Positions 11,161 through 24,059 of a stretch of DNA of 64,000 nucleotides are shown here, piece after piece. Made by a program: the position numbers and the translations under genes. The notes under the pieces are model-generated. The model was not told the origin of the DNA and searched no databases. It saw nothing but the letters and a program-made list of their open reading frames with translations. Every line of letters starts with the position of its first letter. Positions within the stretch are counted from its first letter, which is position 1. The stretch comes from Parus major. Lineage: Eukaryota; Chordata; Aves; Passeriformes; Paridae. The stretch spans positions 23,810,847-23,874,846 of the forward strand of contig NC_031771.1 of NCBI RefSeq assembly GCF_001522545.3, given 5' to 3'.

Positions 11161-14100
11161 TATAGTCTATCCAACTCTCATATATTTATTTCTTGCCTAA
11201 TTAAAAGTTACAATCTTAGCAGTGAAAGGCCTGCTTTTTGCAAATGTAAGACAGTTTGCTTTCTGATTTTTCATTTTTCTCCTAACCTGAAGATTATGCT
11301 GAGGCTATATGGAGACAGCTGCATAGTTTGCTAAGATATTTCCATTTAAGATACCCAAGTCGTACAAGGTTGTAAATAACATGATGACTTACAAAGGGTG
11401 CACAAGAAACTCTTGCACATGTCAAACAGAGATATAGCTTGTGAGAGATTCCATATTAGCAGAGGTCACAGACAAGAGGAACACAGCAGTAGAGTGGGCC
11501 TAGGTGTCTTCTACATTTTTCTTGACATCATATAAGAAGAGATAAAAGGAGGAAGAAATATGATAGCTAAATTACATGCACTAGAAATTGAATTAAGCTC
11601 ATCTGAATGTCTGACTAAATCCCCAGCCTTAAAACTGAGCTGGGTTTCTCACTGAATTTGTCTTTCTAATGGACCTAAAGAGTTGTTTGATTTCAGTATG
11701 TCTGAAACATACAGAAGTGAAACATATTTTGGAAAGGATACAAGGGGTATGCTGAGAGGTTTCACATAGTTTTAGCCCTTCTGTGACTCTCAGACAACCT
11801 CAGTGTAGATGGGCAGCTTCTCTTTTAGGCTGGAGTGGCAAAAGCAGCTTACATTGTTCATTAGCAAGAGTGGAAATACAAGATTAGTATTTTCACTCTT
11901 TACTGGTCCTGTTCAGCTTGGGAGGCAGAGTTTTGTCCTGTAATTGTCTTTAATGAAATTCCAATGTTTACCTCCAACAACAGTGGTAACCAGAGTCCTC
12001 CAATTAAAAAAGTTAACTATGCTTATTATTTAAAATTAAGAAATCAATCTGAATTGCACCTGGGGTTTAGGAGCACTTGTATAACTAGTATACATGTATA
12101 AACCATGTTTTAGCAATCCCTTCACAGCCCAAATCTCTGCCCATGAGATTGTCAGCACAGTACTTAACAAACAAGCTCTGCAATGGTTTGAAATAATACC
12201 CCACTCCATTTTTCTTATTTTTCTGCATTCATTTCAAGACCTAAAAACCTCCTGTCTTGCTCCTCAAAACAGGGATGCCAGGAAAGTGCTGTGGCCGCAT
12301 GTACTGGGCATGCTAGAAAGCTCTGTTGTTGATCCCTGTCAGCAGGTGACACATGTATTTGACTTAGCCCATCCTATTCAAAGGTCACCAAGCACTGTGT
12401 TTTCCTAGGTGTGATTCTCCACAGATTTGCCATAAACTGGTGAATTTTACTTGCCCAGGGGCCTGTAACAAACATTTTGCTCAATAGGGTGGCTAAAGCC
12501 CAAAATGGAAAGAGGTGTTGATCCAAGTGACCTGCATGTTTTACATGGCACTTGCAGTAACCATCAACAGGTAACAAAGTCTGTTGTTACAGCAGTGAAA
12601 TATGAGTTACCCACAGAAATGACAGATTATTATATCGTGTATTTACAGGTCTCTTAATGTCATTGTCAGATTGAGGATTCCTGTCAGTGTATCAAAAAGC
12701 CTCCAAAAGTGCCATTTCTGCCTCTTCTGGTGGATGAGACAACATTTTATATATCCTCTGGTGGGAAGATATCAACAGGTCCTGCAACCTTGAAGCAAGG
12801 AGGAGCTGCAAGGTACATGTGAGGTAAATCCTAATTCATGGTATTAAGTGAGGACATCAGGAATAACCATGTGCCCCTCTGAGCACAGCATGAGCTAAAT
12901 TAGTCTAAATTAATCCTTGAGGGCTAGATGACAACTTTACAATATTCTGAGGATAAGGATCAAGATGTTATTGCACAGCCCTGAAAACAATGTAAGAAAC
13001 CTGGGGAGGCTGACTCTCCCTCCCAGAAGAGATGTGGCACTCAAACTTCATGTGGCTATACTCCATAAACTGCGGTTTGCTCCCAGATCCATGTCTTTGG
13101 TTTTTGTTTCCTTAATGAGAAATTGCCTTTTATGACAGATTTTCATTAACCCCCAAATCCAGGTAATACTGAAATAGATATAGGTCAAAATAAGATCTGG
13201 AAATGTACAATCTCATCCACACTTCTGTTACTACTTGGACCCTTTCAGCCCTGGCAGATTTTTTGGCTCTAGAATATGTGAACATTTACAACTATCATGG
13301 TGAAAAAGTTTTAAAATAGACATCCACAAAAGAAAGAGTGGCCAAAAATGCAGTTAGCCATGTTTAATTACTTGCTGTTACTGTGTTGTTTTCAGCAGTT
13401 ATCAGCCAGCTGGGGCATGTTAAGCCAATAACCAGATACTGCTTGAAGTGTCTGGGAGGCCCAAGAGACTTCTAAGTGTCTTCCCACTACCACTTTTTTA
13501 TAATTAAGAGAGAATCATAGCGAAGATTCATCTTTTCAATAATATTTTTTTTCTCATTATTTTTACCTTAAATTATAATTTATAGTATTTTTTTTCTTCC
13601 ACATCTTCTGACAGTATTCCCAGTTCTTGATATCTGCTTCTTTACTAGGTCTTACATCTGCTGGGGCCTGAAGTTAGTGGAAACAAACAGTTTCAAATAA
13701 GTAGTATTCAGGAAGTGTAGAATTGTATTTGAGAAGAATTCAGATATTTTGTTCAAGTGAGATCTTGAGTATTCTATTAGCTGTGTCCTATGAAATTTGT
13801 GAAAATTCTGAATTTCATAGATGTTTTATTCCTATATCACTTTCCATCTTCAAGCCGTTAGTCAGGTGTGCTGATAGCTGAACAGCTTTGACTCCTTCTG
13901 CTGACTGCTTGTGCTGCACTCGTATAAGAAATTGTCCTTCACTCCTCTTAGGGATTACCTATTTTATTCCCATGTTCTAGCACTGTCTTGATGAAAAAAT
14001 GCAAAAAGAGCAATTAAAATACACACAATGCTATATTTTCATAGAGATGTTTTTCCTGTTATCCCAAATTTCGAAGCAGTACACAAGGATTCAGCCACTC

Positions 14101-14920
14101 AGCTCTTATTAAAGTTAATGAGTCAAAGGACATGTAATATTTTGGAAATCCTATTTATATCAAATAGCTCCAGGATAAATTTTACTCATGGAAGCTGCTC
14201 AGGTGTTTTTGAGACCAGGATAATCTTTGTCTTAAATAAAAGAAATAAATTATTCTTTGTTTCATATCTGATTTAATGAGACACAGCATAGGTTGGTTTA
14301 ATTGCGTATCTGACAGCTAATTGACTCTTCAACATAACAAGGCACAATTTCAAGTAATAGATGTTAGAACAACCTTTGATTGCCTTTTGGCCTCATTCCT
14401 ATCCCAAAGGATCCCTGGGCTCTAATGGGTAGAGCGAAGATCTCTGGGTGAAACCATTACAGAGAACGTGGGTCTACTGAGGAAAGCTCCGTGGAGGGTA
14501 GAAACTAGAGGAGGATGGAAGAGATCCATAAGAAGCTGCCAGGAGTATAATCCAGCATCTGCAAATGTTCAAAGTCTTACACCATTCCTGTGAAATCAAT
14601 AGGATTTTGTTGGGATGAATAATAGGCAATCTGATGATATTATTATACTGATTAAGAGAATAGTTCTAGGAAACAGAATCAAAAGGATTGCTTGCATCAG
14701 TGTACTAACAGTCATGTTTTCAAATACAACAGCTATGAAAAGTTCTGGAAAAGCTGAGTGTCTGGATCTTGTTAGTTAAATACAAAAAAGTCCCACAGAA
14801 GAATGTCAGTAAAAGAAAGTACATGATATCTAAAATGAGTTTTCTCACACGTGCCTGTAATGCTTGCCTGCACTCTGCCCTCTATATACCACAGGCTTTC
14901 TTGCTTGTGCAGCCATAAGC
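11161..14920. other. Non-coding stretch, nothing recognised
   Basis: No repeat family, RNA gene or convincing exon was seen. Frames near 12094-12577 and 14028-14276 look like chance. Confidence 0.5.
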
Positions 14921-14921
14921 A

Positions 14922-14935
14922 TTTTTTTTTTTTTT
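14922..14935. repeat. Poly-T run (14 bp)
   Basis: Uninterrupted T homopolymer. No retrotransposon body was recognised next to it. Confidence 0.9.
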
Positions 14936-17900
14936 ACATCCAGGGTGATGTTTTCTAATTTTAATATCTTTCAGTGAACTTCAGTAAACCGCTTGTTGAA
15001 CCTAACTCGCTGCTTCCATGAAGTTCAGAGATAGATCAGAGCAACTCCAGTTTCTGAGGAAATTTGGTTTGATATTCTAAGTTTGTGAAACCTTGTGGAG
15101 AGGTACCAAAGCCACAAATGTCAGCCTACATCTGAATCCCCCAGAGTTCAAAGAGATTCAGATCTGTTGCCTAGAATGATTCTGCTCAAAATGCAGGCTG
15201 GTCTTTTATTTGTATCACACCCCATAAACGTAAGTCACAGTGGCAATTTCAATGTACTTAAGTTACATATAATTGTTTCCTCAAGCTGCCTGCCACTGAA
15301 AACAAGCATATTAAATTTAGACTTACAAAATTCCTTATGTCCAATCCCCATTTAGGCGGGGTGGGCTTTTTTGGTTGTTGCTCTGTTAGAAGCTGTGCTG
15401 TTGTTAGAGTTTATTTCAGCATGGCAAATAAAGAAAAAAATTTTTAGAAGTCCAAGTCATTAAGCTGTCAGGAAATCTATAAAAGGCGTTTAATTTTGTA
15501 GACCAGACTTAAAAAGAATTAAAACAAAAACCTTGATAATGACTCTTAAAGCCTCTGAGTAGCTAAAAAAAATCAGACAAGAAAAATAAAAAATAAAATA
15601 GAGATAGTGCAGGGAAATTTCTTTTTTCAGGCATCAGTGTGAAAACTAATATTTTTTGCACCCCTCTCTGGAATATAGTAGTTATTTAAAAAAAAAAAAA
15701 AAAGTCAAGACATGGAGAACATTTAAACTACCAGAAAACCTTATCAGATCAAATGCTTTACATGTTTTGTAAAAGATGTATTAATCTCATCTCACAGGAG
15801 CTGTCACTGTTACAACTAACCCTGGAGCTGTAAAATGAGCTGTAAAATGGATTTGATTCCATAATATTACAAGTTCTGTCATTATGGGTAAGATTAACAA
15901 GATAGCCTGATGGAGGTCCACTGCTCTTGCTGATGCAAGGATGTGCAGGGCAAGAAATGGCTTCATAATTATAGCTGTCTTAGTGGAAAGAAAAGGGCAA
16001 AAAGGGAGCACATTGACATAATTATGAATCCTAGAGAGATGAATGCTCTGAGCAAGGGACTAGTGAAATAATTTAATAGGGGCAGGTTATAGAAAAGAGT
16101 ATGTCCAAAGTAAGTTAGCAGCTTTAATACCGGAATAAAGTTCTAATGTCTGTATGACTGAACAATGTACCTAGAGCATTACCTATTTGGAGATGTATCT
16201 TCACAGCTTCTAGCAACATTATTTTACAGGTCCCTGCTGTATATGTTCTGTTTTCATTCACACTTTTGGAATCTAAATACCAAAATACTCATGAAGACAA
16301 TGGGTACTGCATCAAATCCTGGCATTTTGGAAGAAAACTTTTCTGCGTGTTTTTTTTGCAGGCTGAAGGATAGCTGTGAATACATTGCATAATATGACAC
16401 CACCTGACATTTGAATTGGTTTTACATACATCAATTGCTTCATTATTAGGGTATATTCATTATCTATTTTTGTAGGTCTAGTATGGCTAGCTTTTAACCA
16501 AGTGGCTGAGTATATAGCTCTTCCTTCATTTGCAGTGGTGTGAATTTAGAATGCAGATTTGGAAAAAAGTTGGGAAATGGCAAATTAAGTGGCAAATGGT
16601 CTAATTAAGTACACCTGAATTCCCAGCCTTGAAGTGGCATCCCCAATACAGGGGGGAATTTTTTCTCTGACTTCAACAACAAGGACATCTCTCTGCTGGT
16701 TTTTGGTGGGCGTTGTTACAGATGACAGGGACATCAGCTGGGACATGGGAAATAAGTGTTGAACAGCAGCCTCCATAATGTGTGTTGTGCTCCCCACACC
16801 CACAGTTTTTTTTCTAGTCATGCACCCCTGCAGCACATTGACTGACATAAGTGTGTTCAGTACTGCCATGAGAAAACCTTGCAACCTGGATGTAACATGT
16901 CAGAACCTGTACAAGTGCCAGCCTCCATTCAGCCATTCATAGGAAGGACCAGGACAGAGAGGGAGGTGCCCAGGGTGAAAAAACAATGCTGAAAAACACC
17001 AGAAAGTTGAAAAATATGTTTTGCAGTGTTTTCCCTATGCTAAGTAGTTTGAAAGTATGAGCTGAAATCCACAATCTAAGTTGTCAGTGCATTTAATTAA
17101 TTTGTCCAGCTCTGGTTAGGAAGATAAATTAAAAACCTTGTAGGAAAAGAGAGCAGAAAATGATGCAACTTAGAACTCTACTATCAGTTAGATAGTACAA
17201 CAATTTCAGCACATGGATATTTCACAAAGATTTCAATTTCTTTTTTGTGCTGTACCAGAAAGACAGCAAGAAGTAAAATTAAAGAGACAACACTGTATTA
17301 TCTCCACTTAACCATACAATAAGCATTCATATATTAGATGTTCTAACTGCATTTTTGCTTCTCTCTCCAGAAACAAAAAATGCCTCAATTAAATGAAACA
17401 GAACCTTCAGAAATAATGTTTTCCTAAGCTCTTTCCCTCTTGCTGACTTTTTCCTCTTGCTGGCTCATGTTCATGTGTATTTTAGTCAACATGGTAGCTG
17501 TGATAATGCGGTTCATCTCCATGCACTTGCCCACTCACACATAAAATACAACTGCAGAAGCAGTATGTGTGTGGTGGGATGGAAAACTGTGTTAGCCTTA
17601 ATTCTGTCAGAATCAGGTTTAATGATGCAGTTTGGTTTTGCTTTTGAAGATGAAGGGATGAAACTACATACGAGAACATAGCCACATTTCCACTCTAAGA
17701 TGCCTCACTCAAAATCCTGGAGGGAGGTTCATTCATCTTAGGTAAGTACCCTTGGTCATGGCTCTTTACAAGAGCAATTCTCATAAGCAGCTGGTATTGC
17801 CTCAAAATGCTGTAAAGGTTCTTGAAAGCAGGACAGCCTAGGCCACACTGGCTTCAGTGGCTGGTGTTCCTGGCTTCCAGTGGTTTGGAATAGTCTTTAA

Positions 17901-18920
17901 ACACAAATTTCATTAGTACAGAAAGCCTGTTACTTTGAAAGCACTCTTAGGGTACCACATTTGATTTTCACTTTTCTTTAGACCAGCCAACACTGCAAAT
18001 AGTTGGGGAAACATGGCAATGTCAGGAACGAATCAGAGCAAGAAATACAATAGAAGACACAAAAATCTTCAGCTGCAGAAAAAAGGATGATTTTTCACAT
18101 GCATGTTGTTTCATCACAAGGGTTGAGATAAAGAGAAAGTATTTGGGTTAATCTGTATCTCAAAGCAGTGACTACTAGGAACAGTTAATAACATTTTTTC
18201 TATGACTTGTTCCTGCAGTCCATTCAGTTTGGTGTCTAGCAGCAGGGCTGTGATCTCTAAGAGCTTGCAATCATTACATCTGAGTTCAGCTTCTCAATTT
18301 GTATTGGTGTTAACAGGGATCATGCAGCTTAAGAGCCAAGGCAGCATTTTAGAAATGAAGGAGTGTCGGATCACGGAGTACATCCCTTGCCAGTTCTCAA
18401 CAGTAAGTTGTTATGTTTTTAATTGTCAGCTGACGCCACTGCTGCCGAGGGTTTGTTATGGCACTGGAATTAGAACGGACAACCAACTCAATCCTATTTG
18501 TTGACCTGCCAGACCCAAGAACAAAAAGAAAATGTGGCATCTGAAAATCAGGAAAACATAGGAATTAAGGAGAAAGCTAAGGATTCTTCATGCTTATGTA
18601 ATGCAAATTTGCGTTAATTTCTGTAGCAAAATAGCTCTGTGATCTCAGGTTCATAAGTCTTTCTGTTAATGTAAATAGTTTTCATTAATAGATTAGAGTT
18701 TTGCTTCTGGGGAAAAATATTTCTCTTTGGGCACAAGAAAGGCGTTTGTTCTGATATGAAGCGTGCATGAAAGACAGGAGAATAAAATTCTTTGAAATTC
18801 TAATACCAGGGATCTTAGATTGCTAACGACTTCTAGGTCCCTTCATTGCAAGAGAAGCTCCGAGTATTAGTATGCACCAAGGGTTTTTGAGATATAGTGA
18901 AAACACTGATGCTGGCCTGC
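14936..18920. other. Non-coding stretch, nothing recognised
   Basis: Contains one A homopolymer (listed separately), a 12-bp tandem duplication near 15826-15850, and an AG followed by GTAAGTAC at 17742 with only a weak upstream pyrimidine tract. No gene was recognised. Confidence 0.5.
15688..15703. repeat. Poly-A run (16 bp)
   Basis: Uninterrupted A homopolymer. No processed pseudogene or retrotransposon could be recognised upstream. Confidence 0.9.
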
Positions 18921-18929
18921 TGTGGTAAT

Positions 18930-19215
18930 TTGCACACAGTATATGGTATAATGGACTTTGATTATGTATACACCTAATTCCTTCCCTGTGATGGACTGTG
19001 ATCTGATCTACATTCATAATCCTTTTGTAATGCAGTGTGTAGTTGCTGAAGGTTAATTGATAGCAATTGACTAATAAGGTATTTTGCTTATTGGAAACAG
19101 GTGGTGCTTGTTTGGAACAAAGGCAGTACGGAAGGATCTGGAAACAGCAATGATATGGTTTATAATTAGAAATACGTGATTTAAAGTGTGTCCTCAGAGG
19201 CAACTTATTATTGTG
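18930..19215. promoter_or_regulatory. Candidate conserved non-coding element
   Basis: Complex sequence with several homeodomain cores (TTAATTGA, CAATTGA, TAATAAG) and E-box-like CAGGTG. The - strand is open for 126 codons (18823-19203), but the translation is not protein-like to my eye. A developmental enhancer is plausible; conservation is untested. Confidence 0.25.
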
Positions 19216-19440
19216 AGGAGGGATAGAAAATCTTCAGAAACCTAGATGGCTTGTTTTTTTCCACAGGCCTTTTCAAGGTGCAGGTTGTGTTAAGAACAGC
19301 ACTGTCTGAGATACAGCACCAGTGACCACAAAAATGCAGAAAAGTCGTAATGACTAATTTAAATCAATATTAAACAAAATGAGCCCACAGTATGTATATA
19401 TTACACCAATTATTTGTTCTGTTTCTTTCTTCCCCTACAG

Positions 19441-19537
19441 CTCTATCAAGTACAATGTGTATGCAAATTGCCGAATTAACAGAAAAAAGAGCGTGTATCC
19501 AATGAACATGGTCAGTTTGACTCTTGGATTGCTGTAG
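19441..19537 (+). other. Candidate exon after a very strong 3' splice site
   Basis: An almost pure pyrimidine tract ends in CTACAG at 19440, one of the best acceptor-like sites in the window. Read from the second base, a frame of 31 codons follows and ends at TAG (19535-19537). I do not recognise the peptide. No good donor follows closely, so this would have to be a terminal exon. A POU octamer ATGCAAAT lies at 19461-19468, so a regulatory element is an alternative reading. Confidence 0.2.
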
Positions 19538-19539
19538 AT

Positions 19540-22040
19540 CAAGCTAGCATTGATGTTTAAAAAAAACCTATCTAAAACACAATGAACATGTAATTGTGTC
19601 CTATCACCTTCAGAAGCAGTGTCTTAACCCCCTGCTTAATGTTTTAAGCTGTGAGTTTATCGTAGAATCAGGTGTGCAATTAGTCTGAGCATGTGATTAT
19701 TGTAGCAAAGTGATTTTTGTGTGCTAGCCAAATTACTTTAAACCCTTTGTGCTTTTATTCATTGGATTAACATTTGGTGTTGAATAATTATATGGATATA
19801 CCTCTTTTTTTGATGTCATGCTCTCAGACATTTCAAACTTTTGTTTTCATTATGTCTTTGCACTTAATATATACTGTTTTGGTGACTTTAATTTAGTCAG
19901 AAATTCTTTAATTATTAGAAGCATTGATACAAATATATCACAGTTTTACAGATCTCTTAATGAGTGAGTAATTAATGTATTATTACTATAAGCAACTTTT
20001 TATTTCTAAGATGAAATAATAGTAGTTTGAATAATTTAAAATCTTAATCCTAATTACTACAGTCAGGAGACCATGTCTTATACAAGACAAATTATATAAA
20101 TTTTAGAAAGGAGATCAGTAACATACCATTTTTCTATCTGCAAGTATTTTGTGGTTCATTCTGAGGCCCTCACAGACTGCTTCTTGAAAATATTCTCTGT
20201 AAAACATTTTAAAGCTTCAGTGTCAGTGCTTACAATTTTCTGTATAACACACTAGGTCTTACTTTCACAGGAAATTTATCAGCCACTCTTCATCAGTGGC
20301 ACATAGATTGTGTTGGAAACAATTTTTACTTTAAAAGCAGGAAAAAAAAAATAGCTAAAATCACTAGGGATCTGTGTCTATGCATAGTCACACAACACAG
20401 ACTGGCTGAATCTTAGGAGAGTGGTTTGAGAAGGGAATGTAAGGCAGAGGACCATGGCACCCCTGCCTCTCATCACTGGCAAGGGATTTCCAAATGCTGT
20501 TGTGCCTTTGCTATGGCCAAAATAGTCTTCTCAAGCCCAGGAGATGAGGGAAATGATTCATCATTAAACCCCCAACATAAAGAAATTACATCAGAAATAG
20601 ACGTCTCAGATGTATTATGCGTGGACAAATGAAACAGTGACTTGAAATTTACACACAGAGGAACTAGAACATATCACATGCTGTATACTATCCATGAGAG
20701 GTATATAAGGACAAATATCACTAGAGTAACTCCATGTTAATCTTATTAATCCATGCCTTGTTTAACTAAGGGAAGGGTCTCTGCTCCAGAGAGAGATGCA
20801 GTTCCATCAAAATGCATGTGTGTAACTGGTAAAGTATCTCGTAGTCATATGGGATGTTAAAATTTTGACAATTTAAGTTCACATTCCTTTCAGCATCACT
20901 GGCCACTGAGCAAATTGATATTTAAGATTTTATTAATGTGATGGTTAAAACACCCCTCTCTTCAGGAGCTGGGTTGTGAGATTTAGAGTTCTCCACAGGA
21001 AAATGTGCAACCCTCTTGTACAACTGGCAGCATTATTGTAATGCTGCTGCTGTTGTGCTGAGGGGATTTTGGATAGGATCCAACCTGGAGCAGTGGTCAG
21101 GATCCGCTGCACTAGCACAGACCCCGTTGGATCTGTGCAGTTCCTGTAACTTCAGAGCTTTGGTCTGTTTGCACAGAGTCTTATCTGGATGGGAATAAGA
21201 TTTTTTCTTCCATCTGGTCAGGATGTCATGATAGAAGGAATCTATGCATAGGAAAAGAGGGGTGACCTTATGTTTGTCTACCTGACACTGACCTTCTCTC
21301 TGCATTTGCCCCAGAAATGCTTTTCAGGTGGAGCTGTGCCAGCACTGCAGCTCAGGCTGAAACCAATTCCTCTTTGGTAAACTGGCAGAGCACTGACATT
21401 TAGGTTACTTGTTTTTTAGATAACTTGACCTTATCTCGTTAATTCTAGTCTGTCTGACAATTTTTATTGCAAGCATTGCTTCCATTTTTTCCCCCCTCTG
21501 TATTTTGGAGCGCAAGAAATATCTGTAATACACAAAGGCTTATTAAAGCAGAAATTTGCAAGCAAACTCTGAATGATTCCTAACACCCTGGGCCTCTTTA
21601 AGTAACTGAACACCTAATCACTCCAAATAAAACTAATTGCTACTAAGCAATACTATACTGAAACATCACACTGTCATAAATTGATATGTAAACTTTGGTA
21701 GTGTCAACAACAGCTGCTTTATTAGAGTTATTGTGACTATCTATCAAGGCTCAGTGTCTGAACCCTCCTTGTGGATCATTTTTCAATCCAGTCAAAAATC
21801 TCTGTCCTAGCATGCAACAAATGTTTTGTTTTTTAAAAAACTTGGGAGCATTACATTTCTTTTCCACCTGTCCAGATTTCTTTAGGGAAGTGCTTCCCAT
21901 AAAGCCTGTTTAAAGAGTTCTCTGGCCATGCTGGTTGAGATGGCATTGCTGAAATGAATGAAGACTGTCTTGATAAACCATTGATTAATTCTAACTCTAG
22001 AAAAAACAGACATGCTTCAGTGCAAATTTCTTTTTTGAAG
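19540..22040. other. AT-rich non-coding stretch, nothing recognised
   Basis: Very AT-rich to about 20350, then mixed. No repeat family or exon was recognised before the LTR. Confidence 0.5.
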
Positions 22041-22049
22041 CACAGAAAA

Positions 22050-22543
22050 GTTGGGAGTTTTTGAGTTACAAATCTGATATCTTGGTTTTGGAGGTAAAAC
22101 TCATAGATTGAGATAAAAACAGCTTAATAGGATGGAAAAGGAAGGGAAAATCATAACAATGATCAAAGAATATCCAAGACAAGTGATTCACGATGCAATT
22201 GGTCACCACCCACTGACTGATTCCCAGTCTGCCCCCAAGCAGCAATTGGCTCATCTCAGCAGACTCCCCACAGTCTTATTGTTCAGCATGGTGCTGTATG
22301 ATATGGAATGTCCCTTGGGTCAAGTGGGGTCAGCTGTGTTGGCTCTATCCCCTCCCAAATTCTTGTGCACCCCCAGCTGGCAGGGATGTATGAGAAGCTG
22401 ATTCTTGATTTAGTGTAACCACTGCTCAGCAACAACTAAAACATCAGTGTGTTATTAATATTATTCTCATCCTAAATACAAGCCACAGTACTGTACCAGA
22501 TACTAAGGAGAAAATTAATTCCATCCCAGCTGAAACCAGGACA
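22050..22543 (-). mobile_element. Solo LTR of an avian endogenous retrovirus, decayed
   Basis: On the - strand the element begins with TGTCCTGGTTTCAGC (from 22543 downward). It continues with blocks I recall from an LTR family common in birds: a GAGGGGATAGAGCC block near 22350, a CAGCTGACCCCA block near 22330, a GACATTCCATATCAT block near 22310, and a 3' block resembling TTTTTATCTCAATC near 22110. The usual TATA position near 22280 reads ACAATAAG and is degraded. The polyadenylation signal region near 22125 reads TATTAAGC. The 3' end fades, so that boundary (about 22050-22070) is uncertain. No gag, pol or env sequence lies beside it. A solo LTR left by recombination is the simplest explanation. 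Family identity is from memory. Confidence 0.8.
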
Positions 22544-23680
22544 CTTGTCCATTTTTTTTACCATTCTACAGTTTTTTCTTTGCTTATAACAGAGCCAGCA
22601 TGAAAAAAAATTCCTTCTTTTGACACTGCATAAATGCTCCCTGAGAGGCACTGATGACTCTGATTCAGGTCAGTTTATTCAAGTTCTCCATTAGGAACTT
22701 TAGTTTTAGAACGCATCTGCGCAACTTCGTAATTGTAGCTGCAGTATGGGCTCCTGCTGGTGAGCACAACACCAAGGAAGGCTTTGGCCAAATTCAGAAA
22801 GGAAATTAATGAAGGACCCACCTAAGTTGAATTCTGAGACCTGGAAATGTCTTTCAACCACACTTGATTAGTAAACTTTGCAGGAGACCTAGTTTGCTTT
22901 GCCTTTATTCTTTGCTGTTCCAGTGCAAAACAAATAAATAAGCATCAAGAGATGGGAGAGAATGCTCCCAGGCCTCCACTGACTGGGACACATAAAGTCA
23001 GAGATGTGAGCCCAGACCAGTGTCTCTACCATGCCAACTGTGTCACGATGCAGAATGAGGTCTCTACGCCTTCATCTACTGCTTCAGTTTGTTTGACATC
23101 CTCATGAGCTGGTGGGTTGGTTTGTTTGTTTGTTCTTGCTTTTTAGCACTGTGCTTTTTCTAGTGAGGTAAATAACAGGGAGGCCTACAATAAATTTCAC
23201 ATGTCTCCAGCGTGATTTCTGAGGCCTATGATCAATTCTCCATCTGAAGGTGTTTATTGGCACTTATTCTTGGGTAAACCAGATGTCGCTCTTAAGTGTC
23301 ATCATAACCTTTCCTCCAAAAACACACCCTCATTTTCCACCCACAGTGTTTCTGGTCCATCAGAGCACCCAGCTCCACAGAAATTAGTTCAAAAACTTGC
23401 ATTATTTCAGTTAAATTTTAAACTAATTTGTATTTAAATTTGCTGTGTTCCATAGTGTTTCTGTCCTGAGCACTTCAAGTCTGTTAGGATCTTTTGTAAA
23501 GAGAGAAATTGTGGAAGAGAATGTTGGTTTAGGCAATTAAAACTCATCATTTCATAAGATCAGGGGATTCTGAGGTATCCTTTTTCCAAGGTATTTTCAG
23601 GGAGCTTATACGGTAAAGTCGAGGTAATGATGATGGAAATAATGCAGTTGTCAAGAACTGCAGATATGCCTGACTCTTTT
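22544..23680. other. Non-coding stretch, nothing recognised
   Basis: A short TTTG-type run lies at 23118-23134. Otherwise no recognisable element. Confidence 0.5.
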
Positions 23681-23689
23681 CATGTTATT

Positions 23690-24010
23690 AGGAGATTCCT
23701 TCTTTTTATCTCTTCTCTTTTTTTCACCCATCTTCCTCCCTGGAATATTCTTATCCAATGAATGCCCAAACATGTAATTTTAGATTGTGGGCTTTTGGTA
23801 TGTGAGCATGCACTAGCGGTAGGGTTTCTGTATAATGACTCGATAAACCTGTCAGGATTTTACTAGTAATGCATAATAAATGTGGTTATTATAGAAGATA
23901 TCCCTTTTCCAACAGTGGCTATTGGGTCTTTAGCAGGTTAGGAATGTTAATTCTTTTGTAATTCTCTTTGTCTTTTTTTCTCCTCACCTTTTCTCTTCCT
24001 CTTCATTGAT
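23690..24010 (+). other. Pyrimidine-rich tracts
   Basis: Two long C/T-rich tracts on the + strand (about 23690-23745 and 23950-24008) flank a mixed central part. They could be degenerate low-complexity DNA, or long polypyrimidine tracts upstream of a small exon (24023-24054). Confidence 0.5.
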
Positions 24011-24022
24011 TAAGAACTTCAG

Positions 24023-24054
24023 TAGATTTTGGTATCATGTCGTTCAGTCTTTGG
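24023..24054 (+). other. Candidate 32-bp microexon
   Basis: A very long pyrimidine tract, then a branch-point-like TGATTAA and an AG at 24021-24022, precede 32 bases. These end in TTTGG followed by GTAAGA (donor from 24055). One frame, read from the second base, is open. Small exons with unusually long upstream pyrimidine tracts are known among neural microexons. The match here is structural only and could be chance. Confidence 0.15.
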
Positions 24055-24059
24055 GTAAG

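Noticed and set aside
22066..22401. Open frames of 62 (-) and 89 (+) codons
   Set aside because: They lie inside the solo LTR, which does not encode these products.
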